64,000 bases of DNA, taken from assembly GCA_945905835.1 (NCBI GenBank), contig CAMDQJ010000003.1, positions 1 through 64,000 of the forward strand, given 5' to 3'. The notes beneath the pieces are model-generated. The model was not told the origin of the DNA. It was given only the letters and a program-made list of their open reading frames with translations, and ran no database searches. Both the position numbers and the translations under genes were made by a program. The DNA comes from Asaia bogorensis. Lineage in GTDB: Bacteria > Pseudomonadota > Alphaproteobacteria > Reyranellales > Reyranellaceae. Below, piece by piece: positions 26,492-34,924 of the stretch (positions are counted from its first letter, which is position 1; the number at the start of each line of letters is the position of its first letter).

Positions 26492-27781
26492 TTAACTCTT
26501 CGGGCGGCGGTCGATCACGCGACGCGCCTTGCCCATCGAGCGTTCGACCCCGCCGGGTGCGGCGATCTCGATCTCGGCCGACAGGCCGCACATCCCCTTC
26601 AGCCGCCGCGCCAGCTCAGCCGTTGAATGGCCGAGTGCCTGCGCATCCAGAACAACCCGCGCCTCGACGCGCACCAGCAGGTCGTCGAGCGCGCCGGTCC
26701 GACTCAGCTCGATCACGTAGTGGCCGCTGAGCGCCGGGTCGCGCAGAATCTGCTCCTCGACCTGGCTCGGAAAAAGATTCACGCCACGCACGATCAACAT
26801 GTCGTCGCTGCGGCCGGTGATCTTGGCCATCCGCCTCATGACCGACGATGACCCGGGCAAAAGCCGCGTGAGGTCCCGCGTGCGATAGCGAATGACCGGC
26901 ATTGCCTCCTTGGTGAGTGAGGTGAACACAAGTTCCCCTGGCTCGCCGTCGGCCACCGCAACGCCGGTCTCGGGATCGACGATCTCGGGATAGAAATGGT
27001 CCTCCCAGACCGTCGGCCCGTTCTTGTCCTCGACGAATTCGCAGGCGACGCCCGGCCCCATCACTTCGCTCAGCCCATAGATGTCGACGGCGTCGATGCC
27101 CAGGCGCTTCTCGATCTCGGCCCGCATGCCCTCGGTCCACGGCTCGGCGCCGAAGATGCCGACTCGCATCGCCGTCCGGCGCGGATCGATGCCCTGGCGA
27201 TCGAACTCGTCGGCGATGGCCAGCATGTAGGACGGCGTCATCAGCACGACGCGAGCGCCGAACTCGACGATAAGCTGGACCTGGCGCTCGCCGAACCCAC
27301 CCGACATCGGCACCACGGTGCAGCCCAGCCGCTCAGCGCCGTAATGCGCGCCAAGGCCGCCGGTGAAGAGACCATAGCCGAAGGCATTGTGGATGATATC
27401 GCCCGGCCGCGCGCCGCCGGCATAGAGCGAACGCGCCATCAGATCGCCCCAGGTCGCGATGTCCCTGGCTGAATAGCCGACCACCGTCGGCCGCCCGGTC
27501 GTGCCGCTGGAAGCATGCACACGCACGCATTTCTCGCGCGGAATGGCGAACATGCCGAAGGGATAGGCGTCGCGCAGGTCACTCTTGGCGGTGAAGGGAA
27601 AACGCCGCAGGTCCTCGAGTTGATGCAGATCGTCGGGATGCAGCCCCGCTGCCTGGCATTTGGCGCGATACGGCGCCTGGTTGGCATAGGCATGCGCCAG
27701 AGCCTGCTTCAGCCGCGTGAGCTGCAGACTGCGCAAATGATCGAGCGAGAAGGCGAATTCAGGAAACAGGCGCGTACTCAT
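26492..27781 (-). CDS. Phenylacetate-CoA ligase family protein
   Basis: An adenylate-forming enzyme of 429 residues. The ATP-binding loop is VHASSGTTGRPTVVGYS near residue 90, followed by NAFGYGLFTGGLG, DIYGLSEVMGPG near 235 and the C-terminal hinge SDDMLIVRGVNLFPSQVE. These match PaaK, which makes phenylacetyl-CoA, but relatives act on benzoate and other aryl acids and no paa genes are nearby. The ATG at 27781 is used; the track extends to an unlikely TTG. It follows a decayed DUF2339 gene on the same strand. Confidence 0.85.
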   Translation of the reverse strand: MSTRLFPEFAFSLDHLRSLQLTRLKQALAHAYANQAPYRAKCQAAGLHPDDLHQLEDLRRFPFTAKSDLRDAYPFGMFAIPREKCVRVHASSGTTGRPTVVGYSARDIATWGDLMARSLYAGGARPGDIIHNAFGYGLFTGGLGAHYGAERLGCTVVPMSGGFGERQVQLIVEFGARVVLMTPSYMLAIADEFDRQGIDPRRTAMRVGIFGAEPWTEGMRAEIEKRLGIDAVDIYGLSEVMGPGVACEFVEDKNGPTVWEDHFYPEIVDPETGVAVADGEPGELVFTSLTKEAMPVIRYRTRDLTRLLPGSSSVMRRMAKITGRSDDMLIVRGVNLFPSQVEEQILRDPALSGHYVIELSRTGALDDLLVRVEARVVLDAQALGHSTAELARRLKGMCGLSAEIEIAAPGGVERSMGKARRVIDRRPKS

Positions 27782-27790
27782 ACCCAACTC

Positions 27791-29010
27791 TTATTTGGTC
27801 GGCGCTCCGAAGACAAAACGCCGATACGCATAGCCAAGCCCCATCAAAGCGGCCCCAGCCCGAGGAACGACAGCACGCGTAGCAGGCCGTGCAGCCCCGC
27901 CATGTCCGATCAGGAACACCTTGGCCACCACGATGCACACCAGCACCATGCCGGCGTGCCGCAGCGGCGGGGCGTTGCGCAGGAAGCCCAGCGCCAGCAG
28001 CCCGACACCGAACAGCAGCCAGACGATCGAGTAGGCATAGAGCTCGATGCCCTCGGCGCCAAAGCCATCGCGCTCGAAGTTCGGATCGAACCAGTGGCGG
28101 ACCTCGAACGAGACATAGGCGAAGGCCAGCACGAGCGCGATGGCCGCCACCGCCTGCCCCACCCGCCTGTCGCTTTCGACATCGGTCCAGCGCCGCGCCA
28201 TCGCCGCCATCACCGCCGGGAGCGCATAAGCAAGGAAGAGCCCGTTGGCGATCGGCAAGGACCCGACATCGGCCGTGTCGAACACCGGATTGAGCACCAG
28301 CACCTGAACCAACAACGCCACTGCCACCGCCAGCCCGCCGGAAATCCGCCAGGCCCACAGCGCCACGACGTGATGGCGCGTGCGGGCGACCCATAGCGCG
28401 GCCAGCGCGAAGGCGCCCCAGACCAGCACATAGAAGCTGCGCTCCATGAACGCCGTCTCGGGCCTATCCATCGCATCGCGCTGGAAGACGCTGCGCACTT
28501 CGAGCGTCACCAGCACGAAGGCGAGCAAGGCGATGGTGGCTTCGACCGCGAGCACCAGCCGGTCATCGCGCACGATCCGTAGGTAGCGCGCGCCCACGAC
28601 CAGCGCGGCGATGGAAATGCCGTAGCCCCACAGGATCCAGTTGACGATCGGCGCCACCGTCAGCGGATATGTCAGCACCTCGGGATTCAGTACGAAGCGC
28701 ACCACCACGATCGCCAGCAATCCCCAGCAAAGACGCCGCATCACCAGCAGCTCGAGCTTCCAGGCAATGACGGCAACGGCGGCAAGTTCGACCGCATAGG
28801 CGACCGTGATCCATTCACGGTTGAATTCCAGCGCAATGGCGACGGCAATGAAGAACGAGACACCCGCCGCCAGATAGCCCAGCGCCTCGGTGGCGCCGGT
28901 CATGCGGTCGCGCCAATGCGACAAGTGCTCGGCGGCGACCAGGAACGGCACGGCAAGCCCGACGCTGATCAGACCACACGGCGTGCCGGCCGCTGCCCAA
29001 GGGCGGCAAG
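27791..29010 (-). pseudogene. DUF2339 membrane protein, 5'-truncated with compensated double indel
   Basis: DUF2339 proteins usually have 800-1000 residues; here only about 400 C-terminal residues with about ten hydrophobic segments remain, abutting the TPR gene. Near the end, AKVFLI should continue as DMAGLHGLLRVLSFLGLG. That sequence is present one frame away, while the open frame reads GHGGAARPATRAVVPRAG before returning to ALMGLGYAYRRFVFG. So one inserted base (near 27908) and one lost base (near 27855) cancel out. The open frame is kept but a conserved helix is destroyed. The track's GTG at 28951 is just the first available start. Confidence 0.65.
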
Positions 29011-29013
29011 CCG

Positions 29014-29619
29014 TCAGTCCCGGCTGGCGGTCCGCGGTGGACCGCAGCCCAGCGGATCGGACGACGACACATCGCCGCCGAGCGCCTTGAGGCGCGCGAT
29101 TTCTTCGGCAATGCCGACGATGTGCGGATTGTACTTGCGCGCCAGCTCGAAGGCCGCGACGGCGCGGCCGTTCTCGCCCATCTCGGCGCGGATCATGCCG
29201 AGGCCGGAATAGGCGCCGAAGTGGCGTGGCTCGAGCTTGATGGTCGCGCAGATATCGGCCAGCGAGGCCGGGAAGTCACCGAGCAGCCAGTGCACCGTGG
29301 CGCGCTTGTTCCAGGCCTCGGACAGCTCCGGCGCCTTGTCGATCAGGCGAGTGAAGGTCTCGGCCGCGCTCCTGAGCTCCTGCTGCTGCATCTCGGCGAT
29401 GCCGCGCATCATCATCTGGCGCTGCTGCAGGTCGGGCACCATCGTCCACTGCTCCCAGATCGCCCCCTCCAGCGACTGGATGGCGAAGGGATCGGTCGCG
29501 GTTCGCAGTTTTTCAAAGAGGGTGTCGAGCACGGCGCCGCTCCCGGTGTTTTGCGCGAGCACGTTGGTTGCCAGCATCAGGCCGAACAGCAGGGCGAGGC
29601 AAGAGCGAACGAGCTTCAT
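29014..29619 (-). CDS. Exported tetratricopeptide-repeat protein
   Basis: A 201-residue protein with a signal peptide (MKLVRSCLALLFGLMLATNVLAQ) and two to three TPR units around ELSEAWNKRATVHWLLGDFP, ADICATIKLEPRHFGAYSGL and AVAAFELARKYNP. TPRs mediate protein contacts; the protein is probably periplasmic. The start is the ATG at 29619; the track adds 24 residues from the glcF end. It lies 7 bp after glcF on the same strand and may be carried on the glc transcript by chance. Function unknown. Confidence 0.8.
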   Translation of the reverse strand: MKLVRSCLALLFGLMLATNVLAQNTGSGAVLDTLFEKLRTATDPFAIQSLEGAIWEQWTMVPDLQQRQMMMRGIAEMQQQELRSAAETFTRLIDKAPELSEAWNKRATVHWLLGDFPASLADICATIKLEPRHFGAYSGLGMIRAEMGENGRAVAAFELARKYNPHIVGIAEEIARLKALGGDVSSSDPLGCGPPRTASRD

Positions 29620-29626
29620 ATCGTCC

Positions 29627-30946
29627 CTATTCCAGGGCAGCCGGCTTCGGCCCGCCGGTGGCCCAGTCCAGCAACTCGACGGTATGTGCAATCGGGATGC
29701 CAGTGCCTGACGCGATGTTGCCGATGCAGCCGAAATTGCCGGCGGCGATCACGTCGGGCCGCAGGCTCTCGATCTTGGTCACCTTGGCGTCGCGCAGGCG
29801 GCGCGACAGCTCGGGCTGCAGCACCTGGTAGGTGCCGGCCCAGCCGCAGCAGAGATGGCCGTCGGGCACGTCCTTCACTATGAAGCCGGCATCGCGCAGC
29901 AGCTTCTTGGGCTGGGCGTCGACCTTCTGGCCGTGCTGCATCGAGCAAGCCGAGTGATAGGCGACGGTGAGCGGGCGAGCAGTGACGTCGCGCAAACCGA
30001 CATCGAGCATCACTTCGCTCACATCCCTCGCAAGCTTCGACACGCGCGCGGCCTTGTCGCGCCACGCCGGATCGTTGGCGAACATAGCGCCGTAATCCTT
30101 CACCGTGGTGCCGCAGCCCGATGCATTGATGACGACGGCGTCGAGCCCCTCGCCGTCGGCCTCGCGCAGCCACGCCGCGATATTGGCCTTGGCGAACTCC
30201 AGCGCCTGCTCGTTGCGCCCGACATGCAGCACCGAAGAGCCGCAGCAGCCGGAGCCCGCGACGTTCACCACCTCAACGCCGTGGCGCGTCAGCAGCCGCA
30301 CCGTGGCCTCGTTGACCTCCGGCGCCAGCACCTGCTGGCCGCAGCCCGGCATCAGCGCCACCCGTTTGCGGCGCAGGCCGGCGGCGGCGAAGGTCTGCGG
30401 CCGGTCGACCGGCGACGGCGGCGACACGCTGTCTGGCACCGCCTCTAGCATGGCGCGCAAGCGGCGCAGGAAGGTGGCGCCGCCCGGATCGCTACTGGTC
30501 GCCGGCAGGATCGCGGCGAACGGCTTGGCGAGACGGCCCAGCACCATGGTCCAGCGAAAGAGCCGCGGCCGTGGCATCAGCAGCGCCAGCACGGCGCGCA
30601 TCAGGCGGTCGGGCAGCGGGCGCGTGTAGGTCTGCTCGATGTGATGCCGGCCGTGGTCGATCAGGTGCATGTAGTTCACGCCCGACGGGCAGGTCGTCAT
30701 GCACGACAGGCAGGACAGGCAGCGATCGAGGTGGCGCACCTCCTGTGCCGTGGCCGCCCGCTCGCCCTCGAGCATCGCCTTGACCAGATAGATCCGGCCG
30801 CGCGGCGAATCGCGCTCGTCGCCCAAAAGCACGAAGGTCGGGCAGGTCGCCGTGCAGAAGCCGCAATGCACGCACTTGCGCAGGATGCTCTCGCTGCGCG
30901 CGTTGTCAGGATCGGCAAGCTGGGCGAGGGTGAAGTTGGTTTGCAC
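29627..30946 (-). CDS. glcF: Glycolate oxidase iron-sulfur subunit
   Basis: Electron-transfer subunit of the membrane-associated glycolate dehydrogenase GlcDEF. The 439 residues carry two 4Fe-4S motifs, CVHCGFCTATCP near residue 25 and CLSCLSCMTTCP near 76, then two CCG (heterodisulfide reductase-like) domains with SGCCGSS and HLCCGWAGTY. The start is a GTG at 30946 with AGGG upstream. Third gene of glcD-glcE-glcF, 9 bp after glcE. Confidence 0.93.
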   Translation of the reverse strand: MQTNFTLAQLADPDNARSESILRKCVHCGFCTATCPTFVLLGDERDSPRGRIYLVKAMLEGERAATAQEVRHLDRCLSCLSCMTTCPSGVNYMHLIDHGRHHIEQTYTRPLPDRLMRAVLALLMPRPRLFRWTMVLGRLAKPFAAILPATSSDPGGATFLRRLRAMLEAVPDSVSPPSPVDRPQTFAAAGLRRKRVALMPGCGQQVLAPEVNEATVRLLTRHGVEVVNVAGSGCCGSSVLHVGRNEQALEFAKANIAAWLREADGEGLDAVVINASGCGTTVKDYGAMFANDPAWRDKAARVSKLARDVSEVMLDVGLRDVTARPLTVAYHSACSMQHGQKVDAQPKKLLRDAGFIVKDVPDGHLCCGWAGTYQVLQPELSRRLRDAKVTKIESLRPDVIAAGNFGCIGNIASGTGIPIAHTVELLDWATGGPKPAALE

Positions 30947-30955
30947 GGACGATCC

Positions 30956-32125
30956 CTAACCCATCCGCCCCGGATTGAAGAGGCCTTTGGGGTCGAAGCT
31001 TTCCTTCACGCGTTGCGCCAGCGCCGCCAGCGCCGGCGATTGCGGCTGGAACACCGGCACGGCGGCGCGAATTTCCTCAGGCGCGCGGATCAGGGTCGCG
31101 TGGCCGCCGGTCTTGCCGAGCGCGCCGCGCACCAGCGCATGGTCGGCGTCGGCGCTGGGCGGCAGTTCGAGCCACAATAATCCACCGGACCAGTCATAGA
31201 TGATTCGCGCCGCGGGTAGCGCGATTCGAATGCGAGATGCGATGGCCGGCCCCTCGCTGGGCGGGCACGAAATTTTCCAGACAAATGTTTCACGTGAAAC
31301 AATGACGCCACGGACGTCGCGGATGTCCCGCCAGAGGGCGCGGCTTTCGAGCGTGCCGAGCTCTTCCATCTTTGCGCCGCTGTCGGCCAGCAGCTCGCGC
31401 AGACCCTTCAGGCGCGCTTCGACGGACGGGGCAACGCCTTCGATGCGCAGCGCCGTCCTGCCCGGCAGGTGGGCGGCACCGGAGACCTCATGCGGGCTGC
31501 CCATGGCGGTGCACATGGCACGCACGGCGGCTTCGTCGGAGAGACCGAGCAGCAGGAGCGTGCGCGTCTGGTCGGGTGCCGGCAGCACCTTCACCGAGAC
31601 CTCGTCGAGCACGGCGAGCGTGCCCCAGGAGCCGGCTAAAAGCTTGGAGAGGTCGTAGCCGGTGACGTTCTTCATCACCCGGCCGCCCGACTTGAAGGCC
31701 TCACCGCGGCCGTTGACGCCGCTGAAGCCCAAGAGGTGATCGCGCGCCGCGCCGGCGGCGAGACGGCGCGGACCGGCAAGATTTCCGGAAAGCGCCCCGA
31801 CCAGCGTCCCCTCGCCTGCTTCGCGGCCCAGCAGCGGGCCGAGATCGGGCGGCTCGAAGGCCAGCATCTGGTTGCGCTGGGCCAGCAGCGCCTCGATCTC
31901 GCGCATCGGCGTGCCGGCGCGCAGCGTGACCACGAGTTCCTCGGGGGCATAATCGACGACGCCCGACAGGCCGGAGACATCGAGCACCTGATCGACGTGC
32001 ATCGGCTTGCCGAGCGCCAGCTTGCTGCCGCTACCGCGCACGTCGAGCGTCTTGCTGTCGTTCAGCGCCCACTCAATCGCCCGGCATAACTCCTTGGTAT
32101 CACGCGGCTTTATCGTTCCCGCCAT
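30956..32125 (-). CDS. glcE: Glycolate oxidase FAD-binding subunit
   Basis: A 389-residue FAD-binding subunit (FAD_binding_4 domain), with VRGSGSKLALGKP, LSGVVDYAPEELVVTLRAGT, FEPPDLGPLL and GGRVMKNVTGYDLSKLLAGSWG. It pairs with GlcD to oxidise glycolate to glyoxylate. It lies 3 bp after glcD and 9 bp before glcF. Unusually, its coding sequence contains a perfect ParB-binding palindrome (31286-31301), encoded as part of IVSRETFVW, which constrains these codons. Confidence 0.92.
   Translation of the reverse strand: MAGTIKPRDTKELCRAIEWALNDSKTLDVRGSGSKLALGKPMHVDQVLDVSGLSGVVDYAPEELVVTLRAGTPMREIEALLAQRNQMLAFEPPDLGPLLGREAGEGTLVGALSGNLAGPRRLAAGAARDHLLGFSGVNGRGEAFKSGGRVMKNVTGYDLSKLLAGSWGTLAVLDEVSVKVLPAPDQTRTLLLLGLSDEAAVRAMCTAMGSPHEVSGAAHLPGRTALRIEGVAPSVEARLKGLRELLADSGAKMEELGTLESRALWRDIRDVRGVIVSRETFVWKISCPPSEGPAIASRIRIALPAARIIYDWSGGLLWLELPPSADADHALVRGALGKTGGHATLIRAPEEIRAAVPVFQPQSPALAALAQRVKESFDPKGLFNPGRMG
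31286..31301. other. parS: parS centromere site (ParB-binding palindrome)
   Basis: TGTTTCACGTGAAACA is a perfect 16-bp palindrome identical to the general bacterial parS consensus (TGTTNCACGTGAAACA). ParB loads here and spreads to segregate the chromosome origin. It lies inside glcE. parS sites cluster near oriC, so the window is probably origin-proximal; parAB themselves are not in the window. I noticed no second copy here. Confidence 0.8.
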
Positions 32126-32128
32126 TGC

Positions 32129-33610
32129 CTAGAACCGAGGAATGTCCGGGAACGGCAGCTTGTTGTGATGGACCACAACGCGGCCCAATTCGGCGCAGCG
32201 GCGGAGCTGGGGGAAGACCTTGCCGGGATTGAGCAGATGGTCGGGATCGAAGGCGCATTTCACGCGCATCTGCTGGTCGAGATCGATCTCGGTGAACTGC
32301 ACCCCCATCAGGTCGCGCTTTTCGATGCCGACGCCATGCTCGCCGGTCAGCGCACCGCCGACCCGCACGCACAGGCGCAGAATGTCGGCGCCGAATTCCT
32401 CGGCGCGGCGCAGCTCGTCGGGATCGTTGGCGTCGAACAGGATCAGCGGATGGAGGTTGCCGTCGCCGGCATGGAAGACGTTGACGACGCGCAGGTGGTG
32501 CGTCTTGGACATCAGGCGCATCTCGCCCAAAACCTCGACCAGGCGGCCGCGCGGCACCGAGCCGTCGAGGCACATATAGTCGGGCGTGATCTGGCCGACG
32601 GCGGGGAATGCCGCCTTGCGGCCGGCCCAGAACAGCAAGCGCTCCTGCTCGTCCTGGCTGACACGGCAGGTCGTGGCGCCGCGGCCGCGGGCGATTTCCT
32701 CGACGCGCTCGATCAGATGATCAACCTCGACCGCGGGGCCGTCGAGCTCGACGATCAGCAGGCCCTCGGCGTCCATCGGGTAGCCGGCGCCGACATAGGC
32801 CTCGGCGCATTTCACCGCGTCCTTGTCCATCATCTCCATGGCGCCAGGGATGATGCCCGAGGCGATGACGGCGGCGACGCAATCCGCGGCGCCCGCTTCG
32901 GTCGGGAAGCCCAGCAGCACGGCGCGCGCCGTCGAGGGCTTGCGCAGCAGCTTCACCGTCACCTCGGTGACGACACCCAAAAGACCTTCCGAGCCGGTCA
33001 TCAATCCGAGCAGGTCGTAGCCTTCCGAGTCGAGATGCTTGCCGCCAAGACGCACGGTCTCGCCGTTCATCAGCACCATCTCGATGCCTAAAAGGTTATT
33101 GGTGGTGAGGCCGTACTTCAGGCAGTGGATGCCGCCGGAATTCTCCGCGACGTTGCCGCCGATCGAGCAGGCGATCTGCGAACTGGGGTCGGGCGCGTAA
33201 TAGAAGCCCTCGTGCTCGACCGCCTTGGTGATGCCGAGGTTGGTGACGCCGGGCTGCACGCGCGCGCAGCGGTTGGCGTAGTCGACCTCGATGATACGGT
33301 TGAACTTGGCCATGCCTAAGAGGATGGCGTCGCCGACCGGCATCGAGCCGCCCGACAGCGAGGTGCCGGCGCCGCGCGGCACGACCTTGACCTTGTGATC
33401 CTGGCAATAGCGCAGAATGGCAGCGACCTCGGCAACGGTCGTAGGCAGTACGACGACCAGCGGCATCTGGCGATAGGCCGACAGCGCGTCGCATTCGTAG
33501 GGCCGCATGCCGTCGAGATCGTCGATCACGCCCTCGCCGGAGACGATGCCGCGCAGGGCGGCCACGATTTCGTTCCGGCGGCGGAGGATGTCGGGGTCAA
33601 GCGGCGGCAT
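32129..33610 (-). CDS. glcD: Glycolate oxidase subunit GlcD (FAD-linked)
   Basis: Catalytic flavoprotein of glycolate dehydrogenase, 493 residues. The FAD_binding_4 domain has VVPRGAGTSLSGGSMP near 70 and IGGNVAENSGGIHCLKYG near 135; the C-terminal FAD-oxidase domain has HHLRVVNVFHAGDGNLHP (metal-site His) and GEHGVGIEKRD near 430. I choose the ATG at 33610 (MPPLDPDIL) because GAGG lies 7 nt before it; 33616 and 33634 are alternatives. It heads the glcDEF operon, just downstream of the rpmJ terminator. Confidence 0.92.
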   Translation of the reverse strand: MPPLDPDILRRRNEIVAALRGIVSGEGVIDDLDGMRPYECDALSAYRQMPLVVVLPTTVAEVAAILRYCQDHKVKVVPRGAGTSLSGGSMPVGDAILLGMAKFNRIIEVDYANRCARVQPGVTNLGITKAVEHEGFYYAPDPSSQIACSIGGNVAENSGGIHCLKYGLTTNNLLGIEMVLMNGETVRLGGKHLDSEGYDLLGLMTGSEGLLGVVTEVTVKLLRKPSTARAVLLGFPTEAGAADCVAAVIASGIIPGAMEMMDKDAVKCAEAYVGAGYPMDAEGLLIVELDGPAVEVDHLIERVEEIARGRGATTCRVSQDEQERLLFWAGRKAAFPAVGQITPDYMCLDGSVPRGRLVEVLGEMRLMSKTHHLRVVNVFHAGDGNLHPLILFDANDPDELRRAEEFGADILRLCVRVGGALTGEHGVGIEKRDLMGVQFTEIDLDQQMRVKCAFDPDHLLNPGKVFPQLRRCAELGRVVVHHNKLPFPDIPRF

Positions 33611-33638
33611 CTGCATGCCTCGCTCATACGCCAAACAA

Positions 33639-33671
33639 AAAGGCGGCGGAAGCCGTGGCCCCGCCGCCTTT
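33639..33671 (-). terminator. Intrinsic terminator of rpmJ
   Basis: An AGGCGGCGG/CCGCCGCCT stem with an 11-base loop, followed on the minus strand by TTTTGTTTGG. It sits 21 bp after the rpmJ stop and 29 bp before the glcD start, so it separates the two units. Confidence 0.8.
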
Positions 33672-33691
33672 GTGCGTCCCTGGACGCTGCC

Positions 33692-33817
33692 TTAGCCCTG
33701 GCGGGCCTTGTAGCGCGGGTTGGTCTTGTTGATGACGTAGACGCGGCCCTTGCGGCGCACGATGCGGCAGTCCTTATGGCGCAGCTTCACCGATTTGAGC
33801 GAATGACGGATCTTCAT
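33692..33817 (-). CDS. rpmJ: 50S ribosomal protein L36
   Basis: Too short for the ORF track. The minus strand from the ATG at 33817 encodes 41 residues beginning [20 protein letters not shown] and continuing [21 protein letters not shown]. This is the alphaproteobacterial form of L36, with one Cys where the zinc-binding type has a full set. It is a stand-alone gene with its own terminator. AAGGACC precedes the start. Confidence 0.95.
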   Translation of the reverse strand: MKIRHSLKSVKLRHKDCRIVRRKGRVYVINKTNPRYKARQG

Positions 33818-33830
33818 GGTCCTTACTCAA

Positions 33831-33855
33831 CAAAAAGCCCCGACCGGGCCGGGGT
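33831..33855 (-). promoter_or_regulatory. Terminator-like hairpin in the rpmJ leader
   Basis: On the minus strand a CCCCG...CGGGG stem (7-base loop) is followed by CTTTTTG and lies 14 nt before the rpmJ start codon. There is no minus-strand gene upstream that would need a terminator here, so it may attenuate rpmJ transcription. It could also act on the plus strand as a plain hairpin before the tctC gene. Confidence 0.5.
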
Positions 33856-33930
33856 GAATTCCGAAAGCGGCCGGAAAATAGGCACCTGACAGGCCCCCGT
33901 CAACCCGCAATCCGGGCTAGATTGGTCGTC

Positions 33931-34920
33931 ATGGCCCGTATATCCCGCCGCCGCCTGTTCGGCGCCACAATTGTCGCTGGCGCGACCCTCCCAGCGTGGC
34001 GTGCTGCAGCCCAGACGGCACCCTTCCCCTCCCGGCCCCAGCGGGCCCTCGGAGAGCTTCTGCGCCAGAATGCGGGCGATCACGTCGTTGCCGCCGCCGG
34101 CGGCGAAGCCCACCAGAATGCGGATCGGCCTATGCTGGTCGACAACCGAACCGGGGCGAGCGGCCTCATCGCCGCCGACATGCTGGCCAAATCGCCGCCC
34201 GACGGCACGACGCTGATGATCGCCTCGCAGACGACCTACGCCGTGGCGCCGGTGCTCTACGCCAAGTCGGTGACGTTCGACGCAACGCGCGATGTCGCAG
34301 GCGTGGCGATGCTCGGCATCTCGCCGCTGGTGCTGGTGGTGCATCCGTCGTTTCCGGCCAAGTCGGTGCGCGACTTGATCGACATGGCCAAGGCCAAACC
34401 CAGCGAGATCAATTTTGGTTCGGGCGGCGTCGGCACGACACCACACATGGCGGCCGAGCTCTTCTTGTTCAACGCCGGCATCCGCATGACCCACGTCTCC
34501 TACCGCGGCGAGGCGCCGGCGATCACCGACCTCCTGGCCGGCCAGTTGCCGGTGCTGTTCTCCAACCTCTCGGTGATCACCGGCCATGTGAAGTCCGGGA
34601 CGGTCCTCGCCGTCACCTCGCCGCAGCGCGCCCCCGCCCTGCCCGACCTGCCGACCCTGGCCGAGTCGGGCCTGTCGGGGTTCAACGTCGAGACATGGTT
34701 TGGCTTGACCGCGGCGGCGGCGACACCACGTGATATTCTGCAGCGTCTCAACGCAGAGATCACAAAGGCGCTCGCCAACCCCGATCTGCAGCGGCGCTTC
34801 GCCGAACTCGGCCTGTCGGCGACCCCGAGCACACCCGAACAACTCGATGCCACAATCAGATCGGAAATCGTCCGTTGGGCCGACGTCATCCGTCACGCCG
34901 GCATAAAGGCCGCGGAGTAG
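33931..34920 (+). CDS. Bug/TctC substrate-binding protein with an internal inverted segment
   Basis: A 329-residue open frame with a Tat-like signal (SRRRLFGATIVAGA) and normal Bug sequence from MLVDNRTGASGL to the end. Between FPSRP and MLVDN, however, it reads QRALGELLRQNAGDHVVAAAG and so on, which is meaningless for the family. The expected segment IRILVGFAAGGGNDVIARIL to LSEGPLG is encoded perfectly on the opposite strand of the same 97 bp. The piece has been flipped in place between two GGCC sites; length and frame are kept but the ligand loop is lost, so carboxylate binding is probably abolished. The start is the ATG at 33931. Confidence 0.85.
   Translation: MARISRRRLFGATIVAGATLPAWRAAAQTAPFPSRPQRALGELLRQNAGDHVVAAAGGEAHQNADRPMLVDNRTGASGLIAADMLAKSPPDGTTLMIASQTTYAVAPVLYAKSVTFDATRDVAGVAMLGISPLVLVVHPSFPAKSVRDLIDMAKAKPSEINFGSGGVGTTPHMAAELFLFNAGIRMTHVSYRGEAPAITDLLAGQLPVLFSNLSVITGHVKSGTVLAVTSPQRAPALPDLPTLAESGLSGFNVETWFGLTAAAATPRDILQRLNAEITKALANPDLQRRFAELGLSATPSTPEQLDATIRSEIVRWADVIRHAGIKAAE
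34034..34130. other. 97-bp in-place inversion inside a tctC gene
   Basis: Both ends are GGCC. Reversing the segment restores a family-consistent reading: ...FPSRP, IRILVGFAAGGGND..., EGPLG, PMLVDNRTG. The minus-strand ORF listed at 33823-34926 shows the same GFAAGGGNDVIARILAQKL, an independent sign that coding sense lies on the other strand here. Confidence 0.85.
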
Positions 34921-34924
34921 TGTC

